A stretch of DNA of 64,000 bases from Actimicrobium sp034313845 (lineage in GTDB: Bacteria > Pseudomonadota > Gammaproteobacteria > Burkholderiales > Burkholderiaceae_D). Both the position numbers and the translations under genes were made by a program. This document shows, piece by piece, positions 1-8,487 of this stretch. The notes beneath the pieces were generated by a model. That model had not been told where the DNA came from and searched no databases. It was given only the letters and a program-made list of their open reading frames with translations. The DNA lies in assembly GCF_034313845.1 (NCBI RefSeq), contig NZ_JAVIWN010000003.1, one strand, 5' to 3'. Numbering within the stretch: position 1 is the first letter of the stretch; each line of letters begins with the position of its first letter.

Positions 1-1280
1 TGGTCGAATTGCGCCAGCATGCGATTGACTTCCTGCACCTGCACGCCAGCGCCGTTGGCGATACGGCGCTTGCGGGTCGCCTTGATGATTTCCGGCTTGG
101 CGCGTTCCTGTTTGGTCATCGAGTTGATGATGCCTTCCATGCGACGTACCTGCTTGTCGGCATTGCCCATGTTGGCACCGGCAGCGGCTTGCTGGAATTG
201 CGCCGGCAGCTTGTCCATCATGCTGGCCATGCCGCCCATTTTTTTCATTTGTCCGAGTTGGGCCTTGAAGTCGTTCAGGTCGAAGCGTCCGCCCGATTTG
301 ATCTTCTGTGCCATATCCTGCGCGGCCGCCATGTCGACGCCTTTTTGCGCTTCTTCGACCAGCGCCAGGATGTCGCCCATACCGAGGATGCGGTTGGCCA
401 TCCGTTGCGGATCGAAGGCTTCGAGACCGTCGAGTTTTTCGGCCGTGCCGGCGAACTTGATTGGCTTGCCAGTGATGTGGCGCACCGACAGTGCCGCACC
501 GCCGCGAGCATCGCCATCAAGCTTGGTCAGGACGATGCCGGTCAGCGGCAACGTGTCGTTGAAGGCCTTGGCGGTATTGATCGCATCCTGGCCCAGCATC
601 GCGTCGACCACGAACAGCGTTTCGATCGGCTTGACGGCGGCATGCAGCGCCGCGATCTCGGCCATCATCTCGGCATCAATACCTAGCCGACCGGCGGTGT
701 CGATGATCAGCACATCGTGATAGTGGCGCTTGGCAAAGTCGAGTGCTGCCAGCGCAATATCGACCGGCTTGTCAGTGGTCAGTGACGGAAAGAAGTCGGC
801 ACCGACTTGCGCCGTGACCGTCTGCAACTGCCCGATTGCGGCCGGACGATAGACGTCGGCCGACACGGTCAGGACTTTTTTCTTGTGCTTTTCTTTGAGG
901 AATTTGGCCAGCTTGCCGACGGTGGTGGTCTTGCCGGCACCTTGCAGACCGGCCATCAGGATCACGGCCGGTGGCTGCGTCGCAAAACTCAGCAGTGAGG
1001 CTTCGGGACCAAGGTCGCCGCCCATCATTGCCGCCAGTTCGCGCTGCACCACGCCCACCAGTGCCTGACCTGGTGACAGCGAACCGATGACTTCCTCGCC
1101 CATCGCCTTGGTCTTGACCTTGGCAATGAAGTCGCGCACCGCCGGCAGGGCGACGTCGGCTTCGAGCAGCGCCAGGCGCACTTCGCGCAGCATCTCGGCA
1201 GTATTGGTTTCCGTCAGGCGGGCTTCGCCGCGCATGGTCTTGACGACCTTGGCAAGGCGTTGGGTCAGATTGTCTAGCAT
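1..1280 (-). CDS. ffh: Signal recognition particle protein Ffh (3' end cut by window)
   Basis: Ffh is the GTPase of the signal recognition particle. It binds 4.5S RNA and signal peptides of nascent membrane proteins and docks with FtsY. The reading frame starts at 1280 (MLDNLTQRLAKVVKTM) and runs off the left edge with about 426 residues visible, against roughly 450-460 for the family. The N domain is followed by the GTPase motifs GLQGAGKTTTVGKLA, DTAGRLGID and TKLDGDARGG. A methionine-rich M domain follows (QMKKMGGMASMMDKLP). The start is supported by similarity to other Ffh N-termini; no clear Shine-Dalgarno is seen. It is transcribed away from the transporter block to its right. Identity is secure; the C-terminus lies outside the window. 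Confidence 0.97.
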   Translation of the reverse strand, partial: MLDNLTQRLAKVVKTMRGEARLTETNTAEMLREVRLALLEADVALPAVRDFIAKVKTKAMGEEVIGSLSPGQALVGVVQRELAAMMGGDLGPEASLLSFATQPPAVILMAGLQGAGKTTTVGKLAKFLKEKHKKKVLTVSADVYRPAAIGQLQTVTAQVGADFFPSLTTDKPVDIALAALDFAKRHYHDVLIIDTAGRLGIDAEMMAEIAALHAAVKPIETLFVVDAMLGQDAINTAKAFNDTLPLTGIVLTKLDGDARGGAALSVRHITGKPIKFAGTAEKLDGLEAFDPQRMANRILGMGDILALVEEAQKGVDMAAAQDMAQKIKSGGRFDLNDFKAQLGQMKKMGGMASMMDKLPAQFQQAAAGANMGNADKQVRRMEGIINSMTKQERAKPEIIKATRKRRIANGAGVQVQEVNRMLAQFD

Positions 1281-1349
1281 CGGAGGGCGATCGAAAAAAG
1301 AGTGCGGTGAAAGGGCGCGGCATGTCGCGCGGGTTGACCGCATTTTACC

Positions 1350-1368
1350 CGATGCGACTGGCGCATCG
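1350..1368. promoter_or_regulatory. Perfect inverted repeat, candidate upstream activator site
   Basis: Arms CGATGCG (1350-1356) and CGCATCG (1362-1368) are perfect inverted repeats around a 5-base spacer. They lie about 130 bases upstream of the sigma-54-type promoter at 1494. Enhancer-binding proteins of the DctD class bind dyads at about this distance, and a DctD-like regulator is encoded at 5975. The link is inferred from position only. Confidence 0.4.
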
Positions 1369-1493
1369 ATAGCCATTGGCTGCGCGAAAATCCGGACTGC
1401 TGCGGCGGCAGGTGTGCGGATTCCCGCTCAAACCCGCTGGCTTACCGTATTCTTCTGACGGTCACACAACGCTTGCGCCGAGAATCACCGCGC

Positions 1494-1509
1494 TGGCACG
1501 AAGTCTGCA
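1494..1509 (+). promoter_or_regulatory. Sigma-54 (-24/-12) promoter of the transporter genes
   Basis: TGGCACGAAGTCTGCA matches the -24/-12 consensus TGGCACG-N4-TTGCA at every defined base except one T to C change, with the invariant GG and GC in correct spacing. It ends 36 bases before the ATG of the binding-protein gene, which has a good CAGGAGA ribosome site. A sigma-54-dependent activator encoded four genes downstream makes this promoter functionally coherent. Confidence 0.75.
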
Positions 1510-1545
1510 TTGTGCACAATACAATTCAATCAACAGGAGACCAGC

Positions 1546-2523
1546 ATGTCCAAAAAAATATTCCCGCAACTGTGCTTTGCCGTTGCCATTGCCGGTACGG
1601 CGATGTCGGCTCAGGCGCAAGAAGTGATCCGTCTTGGCAATCTGAAACTCGCGCATTTTGGTGCCGTGTCCTACATCAAGGAAATCGCGCCGCAGTGTGG
1701 CATCAAGATTGAAGAGCGCACCTTCGCCAAAGGCCTCGACGTGATGCAGGCCATCATCGCCGGTGAACTCGATGTCGGTGCCACCGCATCCGAAGCGGCT
1801 ATCGCCGGTCGCGCCAATGGCACGCCGATCTACATCGTGGCCGGTTTCGCCAAGGGCGGTGCGCAGCTGGTCGCCCGTCCGGATGCCGGCATCAAGTCGG
1901 TCAAGGACTTGAAGGGCAAGAAAGTCGGCGTCACCCGTGGCGGTATCCAGGAAGTCTTGCTGGCGGCCGAACTGGGCCAGAATGGGTTGACTTCGTCGGA
2001 TTCACCGGGCAAGGATGTACAGCTGATCTATCTGGCTTATCCCGACCTGAACCAGGCGCTGCTGGGCAAGAACCTCGACGCCATCATGCAGACCGAACCG
2101 CAGTCGTCACAGGCGATCAACAAGGGTTTCGGTGTCGGCGTGATGAAGCCGTATGACACGCCCATCGGCGAGCCGGTGCGCACGCTGGTCATGACCGAGA
2201 AGTTCTACAAGGAAAACCGCCCTGCCGCCGAGAAGTTCATGCGCTGTTTCGTGCAGGCGACCAAGACCTTCATCGACACCAAGGGCGCGGCCGAAAAGTA
2301 TGTGACCGAAACCATCTTCAAGGGTCAGATCAGCAAGGAAGATTTCAATGACGCGATCGGCAATTCGCCGTACTCGTTCGACATCACGCCCGAGCATATC
2401 CAGACCACCACCGACATCATGTTCAAGTACGGCGTCGGTCGCATGTCCAAGCCGCCGGTAGCCAAGGATTTTGTCAAGACCGACTTGCTCGATCTGGCCA
2501 AAAAATCCCTGAACGTCAAGTAA
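1546..2523 (+). CDS. NitT/TauT-type ABC transporter, periplasmic binding protein
   Basis: This 325-residue exported protein begins MSKKIFPQLCFAVAIAGTAMSAQAQ, a typical signal peptide with cleavage near AQA. The mature part resembles NMT1/THI5-like periplasmic binding proteins of the nitrate, sulfonate and pyrimidine uptake family (DVMQAIIAGELDVGATASEAAIAGRANG, then KSVKDLKGKKVGV). It should capture a small organic or anionic ligand and hand it to the permease at 2534. The start at 1546 is preferred over an in-frame ATG at 1510 because it is preceded by CAGGAGA and gives the signal peptide; the 1510 start would lie inside the promoter. The substrate cannot be read from the sequence. Confidence 0.9.
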   Translation: MSKKIFPQLCFAVAIAGTAMSAQAQEVIRLGNLKLAHFGAVSYIKEIAPQCGIKIEERTFAKGLDVMQAIIAGELDVGATASEAAIAGRANGTPIYIVAGFAKGGAQLVARPDAGIKSVKDLKGKKVGVTRGGIQEVLLAAELGQNGLTSSDSPGKDVQLIYLAYPDLNQALLGKNLDAIMQTEPQSSQAINKGFGVGVMKPYDTPIGEPVRTLVMTEKFYKENRPAAEKFMRCFVQATKTFIDTKGAAEKYVTETIFKGQISKEDFNDAIGNSPYSFDITPEHIQTTTDIMFKYGVGRMSKPPVAKDFVKTDLLDLAKKSLNVK

Positions 2524-2533
2524 GGATCGCGTC

Positions 2534-3355
2534 ATGGCAAATTTCAACTGGCGTCAAGCCGGCACCGGGGTGATCGTCCCCGTTGTTGCCATCGCCATCT
2601 GGCAAACTTTTTCGTCGATGGGCTGGGTCAATGCGCTGGTGTTGCCGTCGCCGTATGCGGTGCTGCACAAGTGGTTCGAGTATCTGCTGCCGCTGACGCC
2701 GTACTCGGCGGACTCCGGCAGTTGGCTCAAATGGGCGTTCTCCGGTGAGCTCCTCATCGACACGTTCAACAGCATGTACCGGGTTGTGGTCGGCTTTCTG
2801 GTGGGTGCCGGTCTGGCCTTGCCGCTGGGCTTGTCGATGGGTGCGAGCAAGCGGGTCTACGCCTGGCTCAATCCGCTGATGCAGGTGCTGCGGCCGATTC
2901 CACCGATCGCGTATATCCCGCTGTCGATCTTGTGGTTCGGTCTGGGCAATCCGCCGGCGGTGTTTCTGATCGCCATCGGCGCGTTCTTCCCGGTGCTCAT
3001 CAACACGATTGCCGGCGTGCGCAATGTCGACAGCATTTATCTGCGTGCTGCGCGCAATCTGGGTGCCAGTCAGAGCACGCTGTTCCTGCGCGTGATGTTG
3101 CCGGCATCCGTGCCGTACATCCTGTCGGGCGTGCGGATCGGCATTGGTACGGCCTTCATCGTCGTCATCGTGGCAGAAATGATCGCCGTCAATAACGGTC
3201 TGGGTTTCCGCATCCTCGAAGCGCGCGAGTACTTCTGGTCCGACAAGATCATTGCCGGCATGATCAGTATTGGCATGCTGGGTCTGGTCATCGATCTGGC
3301 CGTAACACGCCTGAACAATCATTTGCTGCGCTGGCATCGTGGTCTGGAGAATTGA
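2534..3355 (+). CDS. NitT/TauT-type ABC transporter, permease
   Basis: This 273-residue integral membrane protein has about six hydrophobic segments and belongs to the SsuC/TauC branch of BPD transport permeases. The cytoplasmic EAA-like loop, which contacts the ATPase, is seen near YLRAARNLGASQSTLFLRVMLPASVPYILSGVRIG. It starts ten bases after the binding-protein stop, and the ATPase gene begins one base after its own stop, so the three genes form one transcription unit. Confidence 0.92.
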   Translation: MANFNWRQAGTGVIVPVVAIAIWQTFSSMGWVNALVLPSPYAVLHKWFEYLLPLTPYSADSGSWLKWAFSGELLIDTFNSMYRVVVGFLVGAGLALPLGLSMGASKRVYAWLNPLMQVLRPIPPIAYIPLSILWFGLGNPPAVFLIAIGAFFPVLINTIAGVRNVDSIYLRAARNLGASQSTLFLRVMLPASVPYILSGVRIGIGTAFIVVIVAEMIAVNNGLGFRILEAREYFWSDKIIAGMISIGMLGLVIDLAVTRLNNHLLRWHRGLEN

Positions 3356-3356
3356 A

Positions 3357-4153
3357 ATGAGTGCATCCCCTATCAGCATTACCGGCGTCAACAAGATCTT
3401 TACAACCGTCGATCACGACGTCATCGCGCTGCAAAACATCAACCTCGAGATTCCGAGCGGTCAGTTCGTCTGCCTGCTGGGGCCATCCGGTTGCGGCAAG
3501 TCGACCTTGCTCAACGCGGTCGCCGGCTTTGCGCTGCCGACTTCGGGCAGCATCGTCACCGGCGACACCGCCGTGACCGGGCCGGGTCCGGATCGCGGCA
3601 TGGTGTTTCAGGAGTACGCGCTATTCCCGTGGATGACGGTCGCAGAAAATGTCGCCTTCGGTCTTGAAATCAAGGGCATGGGCAAAGCCGACATCGACGT
3701 GCGCGTGCGGGCCCTGCTGGAGACGCTGGGCCTGAAGGATTTTGGTAGCCGCTTCCCGAAAGACCTGTCCGGCGGCATGCGCCAGCGCGTGGCCATCGCC
3801 CGTGTGCTGGCGCTGGATTCGCCCATCATGCTGATGGACGAGCCGTTTGGTGCGCTCGATTCCCTGACCCGGCGCACATTGCAAGATGAGTTGCTGCGCA
3901 TCTGGGCCGAGCTGAAAAAACCATCCTGTTCGTCACCCACAGCATCGAGGAAGCCATCTATCTGGCCGATCGCATCGTCGTGATGACGTACCGGCCGGGT
4001 ACGGTCAAGCGCGACATCCTGGTCGACTTGCCGCGCCTGCGCGATCCGTCGTCCGCCGAATTCAATGCCCTCAAGCGTGAACTTGGCCAGCTGGTGATGG
4101 AAGAGCAGCAACGCCATCAGCATGATGAAATCAGGATGGCTGCGGTCGATTAA
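3357..4153 (+). pseudogene. NitT/TauT-type ABC transporter ATPase, frameshifted by one base
   Basis: The first part carries Walker A (GPSGCGKST), the ABC signature (LSGGMRQR) and Walker B (LMDEPFGALDSLTRR). The frame then breaks at the A-run 3915-3920 and stops at 3983. In the -1 frame the expected continuation is plain: TILFVTHSIEEAIYLADRIVVMTYRPG, with the H-loop histidine, running to a TAA at 4151-4153. One extra A in the run would restore an intact ATPase of about 265 residues. No canonical -1 slippery heptamer (X XXY YYZ) is present. The loss may be a sequencing error or a true mutation; if true, the transporter lacks its H-loop and should be inactive. Confidence 0.85.
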
Positions 4154-5973
4154 TGCGTGCGCTGTCAACCCGGCACCGGTTGCTGCTGGCTGTCGCCGGT
4201 GCGCTGGTGCTGGTCGGCCTGACCTATTGGCTCGCTGCGCGGATGGTGCGCAGCGAGATGGACCAGCAGAGCGAACGGCAGTTGCAGGTCATCGGGCTGG
4301 ACTTGCAATCGATGCTCGAAAAATTCGAGACGCTGCCTTTTTCGCTGTCGGTCCATCCGGACATGGCAACGGCATTGCAGCAGCCCGCCAACGCAGCAGC
4401 CGTCGCACATGCCAATCAGACTCTGCAAACCGTCCAGCGCCAGGCTCGTGTTGCTGCCATCTACCTGATGGATCCGCAAGGATTGACTATCGCGGCAAGC
4501 AACTGGAACGACTCCCAAAATTACATTGGCCGCAACTTCGCTTTCCGGCCGTATTTTCGTGATGCGATCAATGGCCATGCCGGGCGCTTTTACGGGATCG
4601 GCAGCACGACCAGCGAGCCGGGATATTTCATTGCCCAGCCGGTCCATGCAAGCGGGCAGGGTGTGTCGGAGGGCGCACCGCTGGGTGTGCTGGCCGTCAA
4701 GATCAGTCTCGATGAAGTCGAGCGCACCTGGCAAACCAGTGAAGAACCGATCGTGCTGGCCGACAAGGATGGCGTGGTCTTCCTCGGCAACCGGCCCGCC
4801 TGGAAATATCGCAGTCTGGCTCCGATCGATGCGACGGCACGCGAAAAAATCAACGCGACGCTGCAGTATGTCGGCAAAACCATCACGCCGATCGCCAGCT
4901 TGCCGGCCTCCAGTCGCAACGGTTACGACGCCTCGGTGAAGCGTCCGGTCGGTCGGCTGGGCTGGCAACTGCGCCTGTTTCCGGCGCAATCACGCATTAC
5001 GCGGGCGGCGCTGTTGTGGTCCGGCGCGATGACGCTGGTGTTGTTGAGCGTGATGCTGTCGTTATGGGCGCGTCATCAGCGTCGTCGCAGAATGGAAGAA
5101 CGACAGGCGTCGCGGCACGCGCTGCAGCAGGCTGCCAAAGAACTCGACCGGCAAATCGCCGTGCGCACCGGCGAGCTAACGCAAGCAAACCGCGACCTCG
5201 GTGACAAGTACGCCCGCCTCGAACATGCCGAACGCCTGTTACGCACGACCCAGGACGAACTGGTGCAAGCCGGCAAACTGGCGATGCTGGGCCAGATGGC
5301 CGCCGGTGTCACCCATGAACTGAACCAGCCGCTGGCGGCGATCCGTGCCTTTGCCGACAATGCGGTGACCTTTCTGGAGCGTGGCCAGCCGGTTCAGGCC
5401 AGTGCCAACCTGTCGCACATCAGCGCGGCCAGCGCGCGCATGGGCATCATCATCGGCCAGCTCAAGGCCTTTGCTCGCAAGAGTCACGGGAGCGTCGCGG
5501 TAGTCGAACTGACGCCGTCGGTGCATGCCTCGGCATTGCTGCTGCAAGCCGAATATGACCGGCTCGGCGTGGTGCTGCAAATCGATATTGCCGAGTCACT
5601 GCAGATTACCGGTGACGCAGTACGTACCGAGCAAGTGCTGATCAACTTGTTGCGTAATGCGCTCGATGCGGTCGAGGAGGCCGAGGAAGCAGCACAGCAG
5701 CGTCGGGTAGCGCTGAGCGTGATGCGTGACGGCGACCACGCGCTGATCCGTGTGCGCGATTCCGGTCCGGGCATTCCCGACGAGGTCGCGGCACAACTGT
5801 TTGCGCCTTTTTTCACGACCAAACCCAGCGGCAAGGGACTCGGACTCGGGCTGGCGATTTCATCGTCGATCGTGCAGGCGATGCGCGGACAATTGTCGGC
5901 GCATAACTTGTCCGAAGGAGGCGCCGAATTCCAGTTGCGTTTGCCTCTGTATTCACCGATAGCGAAAAATTGA
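4153..5973 (+). CDS. DctB-type sensor histidine kinase
   Basis: This 606-residue membrane kinase resembles DctB, the C4-dicarboxylate sensor. A transmembrane segment (about residues 9-30) precedes a large periplasmic Cache/PAS-like sensor (about 35-285) with the membrane-distal text YLMDPQGLTIAASNWND and FAFRPYFRDAINGHAGRFYGIG. A second membrane segment (about 290-312) leads to a coiled coil and HisKA with the phospho-acceptor His388 in GVTHELNQPLAA. The HATPase domain follows (N box INLLRNALDAV, then DSGPGIP and GKGLGLGLAIS). The start codon overlaps the ATPase stop (TAATG). With the regulator at 5975 it probably controls the transporter upstream; the ligand is unknown. Confidence 0.9.
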   Translation: MRALSTRHRLLLAVAGALVLVGLTYWLAARMVRSEMDQQSERQLQVIGLDLQSMLEKFETLPFSLSVHPDMATALQQPANAAAVAHANQTLQTVQRQARVAAIYLMDPQGLTIAASNWNDSQNYIGRNFAFRPYFRDAINGHAGRFYGIGSTTSEPGYFIAQPVHASGQGVSEGAPLGVLAVKISLDEVERTWQTSEEPIVLADKDGVVFLGNRPAWKYRSLAPIDATAREKINATLQYVGKTITPIASLPASSRNGYDASVKRPVGRLGWQLRLFPAQSRITRAALLWSGAMTLVLLSVMLSLWARHQRRRRMEERQASRHALQQAAKELDRQIAVRTGELTQANRDLGDKYARLEHAERLLRTTQDELVQAGKLAMLGQMAAGVTHELNQPLAAIRAFADNAVTFLERGQPVQASANLSHISAASARMGIIIGQLKAFARKSHGSVAVVELTPSVHASALLLQAEYDRLGVVLQIDIAESLQITGDAVRTEQVLINLLRNALDAVEEAEEAAQQRRVALSVMRDGDHALIRVRDSGPGIPDEVAAQLFAPFFTTKPSGKGLGLGLAISSSIVQAMRGQLSAHNLSEGGAEFQLRLPLYSPIAKN

Positions 5974-5974
5974 C

Positions 5975-7333
5975 ATGACCGCACAAATCACATCGCCAAT
6001 GACCTCGCATCACGTCGTACTGGTCGAAGACGAAGCGACGCTGCGCCTGGCCACGGGTCAGACGCTGGAACTGGGCGGCTTTACCGTGGCGGCGTGTGCC
6101 AGTGCCGAACAGGCCGAGGGGTTGCTTGATCGTGATTATCCCGGTGTGCTGGTCACCGATGTACGCTTGCCGGGGCGCTCCGGTTTGCAATTGCTGGCGC
6201 AGGTCATGGCCATTGATGCCGATTTGCCGGTGGTACTGGTGACAGGCCACGGTGATGTCGAGATGGCCGTCGAGGCGATGCGCGCCGGTGCCTATGACTT
6301 TATTGAAAAGCCGTTTGCGTCCGAACGGTTGCTGGCGACCGTGCGACGGGCGCAAGAAAAGCGTGATCTGGTGCTGGCCAACCGGCGCTGGCAAGCGGCG
6401 TGGTTGCAGCAACCCGATGTGCCGCCGCTGCTCGGGCAATCGGCTGCAATCGAACGGGTCCGTACGCTGGTCGCCTCGCTCGGCCCGGCCTCGGTCGATG
6501 TCCTGATCAATGGTCAGACCGGCAGCGGCAAGGAAGTGGTGGCGCGCCAGTTGCACGCGGCCAGTGGGCGCAAGGGGCATTTTGTGGCCATTAATTGTGG
6601 CGCGTTGCCGGAGTCGGTCTTCGAGTCCGAGATGTTCGGCCACGAAGCCGGTGCCTTCACGAGCGCGCAAAAGCGCCGTATCGGCAAGCTCGAATATGCC
6701 GACGGCGGCACGCTGTTTCTCGATGAAATCGAGAGCATGCCGCTGAACTTGCAAGTTAAGTTGTTGCGCGTGCTGCAGGAGCGCAAGCTCGAACGGCTAG
6801 GCGGCAACGATCCGGTACCGTTCGATTGCCGCGTCATTGCCGCCAGCAAGGTCGACCTGTTGCAGCTCAGCGCCAGCGGCGCTTTTCGGGAAGACCTGTA
6901 TTACCGCATCAGCGTGGTCAGCATCGGTTTGCCGCAGTTATCACAGCGCCGCGAGGATATCCCGCTGTTGCTGGCGCATTTTGTCCAGGCTGCGGCCTTG
7001 CGGCAGCAACGGCCGCTGCCGACCTGGCGTGCCGCGCAGATGGTGCGCTGGCAATCGCGCGACTGGCCTGGCAATGTGCGTGAATTGCGCAATGTGGCTG
7101 AACGACTGGTGCTCGGAATCGACGATGACAGCACCGTGGTTGCAGATGACGAGGCCGGCAGCCATCACCTGACTGCGTTGCTCGATGCCTATGAAAGCAT
7201 GCTGATCACAGCGGCACTGCAGGCGACCGGTGCCAGCGTCACGCTGGCGGCAGAGCGTCTCGGGGTTCCCAGAAAAACGCTGTACGACAAACTGAAAAAG
7301 CACCGGATCACGGCGGGCCGTCTGGCCGACTGA
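5975..7333 (+). CDS. DctD-type sigma-54-dependent response regulator
   Basis: This 452-residue activator has a receiver domain (acceptor Asp62 in VLVTDVRLPGRSG), an AAA+ sigma-54 activation domain and a C-terminal Fis-type helix-turn-helix (ASVTLAAERLGVPRKTLYDKLKKH). The AAA+ motifs are present (Walker A NGQTGSGKE, Walker B GGTLFLDEIESMP). The sigma-54 contact loop reads GAFTSA instead of the usual GAFTGA. The gene follows the kinase by one base. A sigma-54-type promoter upstream of the transporter is its probable target. Confidence 0.92.
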   Translation: MTAQITSPMTSHHVVLVEDEATLRLATGQTLELGGFTVAACASAEQAEGLLDRDYPGVLVTDVRLPGRSGLQLLAQVMAIDADLPVVLVTGHGDVEMAVEAMRAGAYDFIEKPFASERLLATVRRAQEKRDLVLANRRWQAAWLQQPDVPPLLGQSAAIERVRTLVASLGPASVDVLINGQTGSGKEVVARQLHAASGRKGHFVAINCGALPESVFESEMFGHEAGAFTSAQKRRIGKLEYADGGTLFLDEIESMPLNLQVKLLRVLQERKLERLGGNDPVPFDCRVIAASKVDLLQLSASGAFREDLYYRISVVSIGLPQLSQRREDIPLLLAHFVQAAALRQQRPLPTWRAAQMVRWQSRDWPGNVRELRNVAERLVLGIDDDSTVVADDEAGSHHLTALLDAYESMLITAALQATGASVTLAAERLGVPRKTLYDKLKKHRITAGRLAD

Positions 7334-7426
7334 ATGACGTCAGGGCGGTGTCGAGGTGATAACGCCTGCATCAATGAACCAGTGTCGAGGGCGCGATATC
7401 AGCCCGGCTTGGTGTAAACTCGACAG

Positions 7427-8245
7427 ATGCAAAATTACCTATTCCTTGTCGCTGCCGTCCTGTACGCGGTCTGCGCTTTCTTGCCAATACGCTTGCGCCT
7501 GCTTATCTCCATCGGCCTGGCACTGGGCTGGACCCTGCATGGGCTTGCACTCTGGTCTGATGTGGTGGTCGCGGAGTCCCTGCGATTGGGCTTTGCGCAG
7601 ATGCTGTCGGCCGCGATGTGGATTTCGGTTGCCGTGTACTGGGGCGAGAACCGCAACATGGGACTCGACAGCATGCGTGTGCTGATGTTGCCGGTGGCTG
7701 CGGTGGCGGTACTGCTACCGATTATTTTTCCCGGCAGCCTGATGTCGCTGCAAGACAAGACCGCGCTGTTTCCGTGGCATGTTGCGATCGCGCTGCTGGC
7801 CTACAGCACGCTGACGACCGCTGCTTTTCATGCGGTATTGATGGCGGTACAGGAGTCGCATCTCCATTCGCGCCGTGTGTTGCTCAACGAGGGCAATAGC
7901 GGCTGGTACGCCGCCGCCATAGCGCGTCTGCCAGCGCTGCTGACAATGGAAAAAATGCTGTTCCGACTGATCGGTATCGGATTCTTCTTGCTGACGCTGA
8001 CGGTCGTGTCGGGCCTGCTGTTCTCCGAGCAGTTGTTTGGCAAGGCCCTGACCTGGGATCACAAGACCATCTTCACGCTGCTGTCATGGGTCCTGTTTGG
8101 CGCTCTTCTGGCCGGGCGATACTGGCGCGGCTGGCGCGGCAAGACGGCGCTGACCTTTACGCTCACCGGATTCGTGACGCTGCTGCTGGCCTATGTCGGT
8201 AGCCGCTTTGTGCTCGAAGTCGTATTGCACAGGGGGCTGGCATGA
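7427..8245 (+). CDS. YpjD/CcsA-like cytochrome c assembly family membrane protein
   Basis: This 272-residue protein has about eight hydrophobic segments and matches the inner-membrane YpjD/HemX/CcsA family encoded next to ffh in many proteobacteria. The conserved core includes FPWHVAIALLAYSTLTTAAFHAVLMA and LTWDHKTIFTLLSWVLFGALLAGRYWRGWRG, with histidines typical of haem-handling proteins. The precise function of the ffh-linked branch is not settled. The next gene starts inside its last codons (overlap 8242-8245). Confidence 0.88.
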   Translation: MQNYLFLVAAVLYAVCAFLPIRLRLLISIGLALGWTLHGLALWSDVVVAESLRLGFAQMLSAAMWISVAVYWGENRNMGLDSMRVLMLPVAAVAVLLPIIFPGSLMSLQDKTALFPWHVAIALLAYSTLTTAAFHAVLMAVQESHLHSRRVLLNEGNSGWYAAAIARLPALLTMEKMLFRLIGIGFFLLTLTVVSGLLFSEQLFGKALTWDHKTIFTLLSWVLFGALLAGRYWRGWRGKTALTFTLTGFVTLLLAYVGSRFVLEVVLHRGLA

Positions 8246-8487
8246 GGTTCCTGGCCTGGTTGATACTCGCCGTGCTCGTGATTTATGTCGTGCGCAAAAA
8301 AATGACCGCGGCGATGCGGCCACCGCCACCGGCATCACCGGAACAGGCGCGCCGGTCGGTCGAAGGCGAAGCGATGATCAGTTGTGCCCATTGCGGCATC
8401 TACATTCCTGCGTCCGAAGCGTTGGCCGGACCCCATGACCAGTTGTATTGCAGTCCGGAGCACCGCGCTCTTCACGTGTCGTCCTGA
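8242..8487 (+). CDS. PP0621-like small membrane-anchored zinc-finger protein
   Basis: This 81-residue protein has one N-terminal membrane segment (RFLAWLILAVLVIYVVR), a proline-rich linker and a C-terminal metal-binding knuckle, CAHCGIYIPASEAL...YCSPEHRALH. The Cys-x2-Cys and Cys-x3-His pairs suggest one zinc ion. Members of this family usually sit between ypjD and pilS in betaproteobacteria, as here. It overlaps both neighbours by a few bases. Its role is unknown. Confidence 0.85.
   Translation: MRFLAWLILAVLVIYVVRKKMTAAMRPPPPASPEQARRSVEGEAMISCAHCGIYIPASEALAGPHDQLYCSPEHRALHVSS

Noticed and set aside
3910..3925. Programmed -1 frameshifting in the ATPase gene
   Set aside because: The site is CTG AAA AAA CCA, not an X XXY YYZ heptamer, and the truncated product would lack the H-loop. 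A base loss is simpler.
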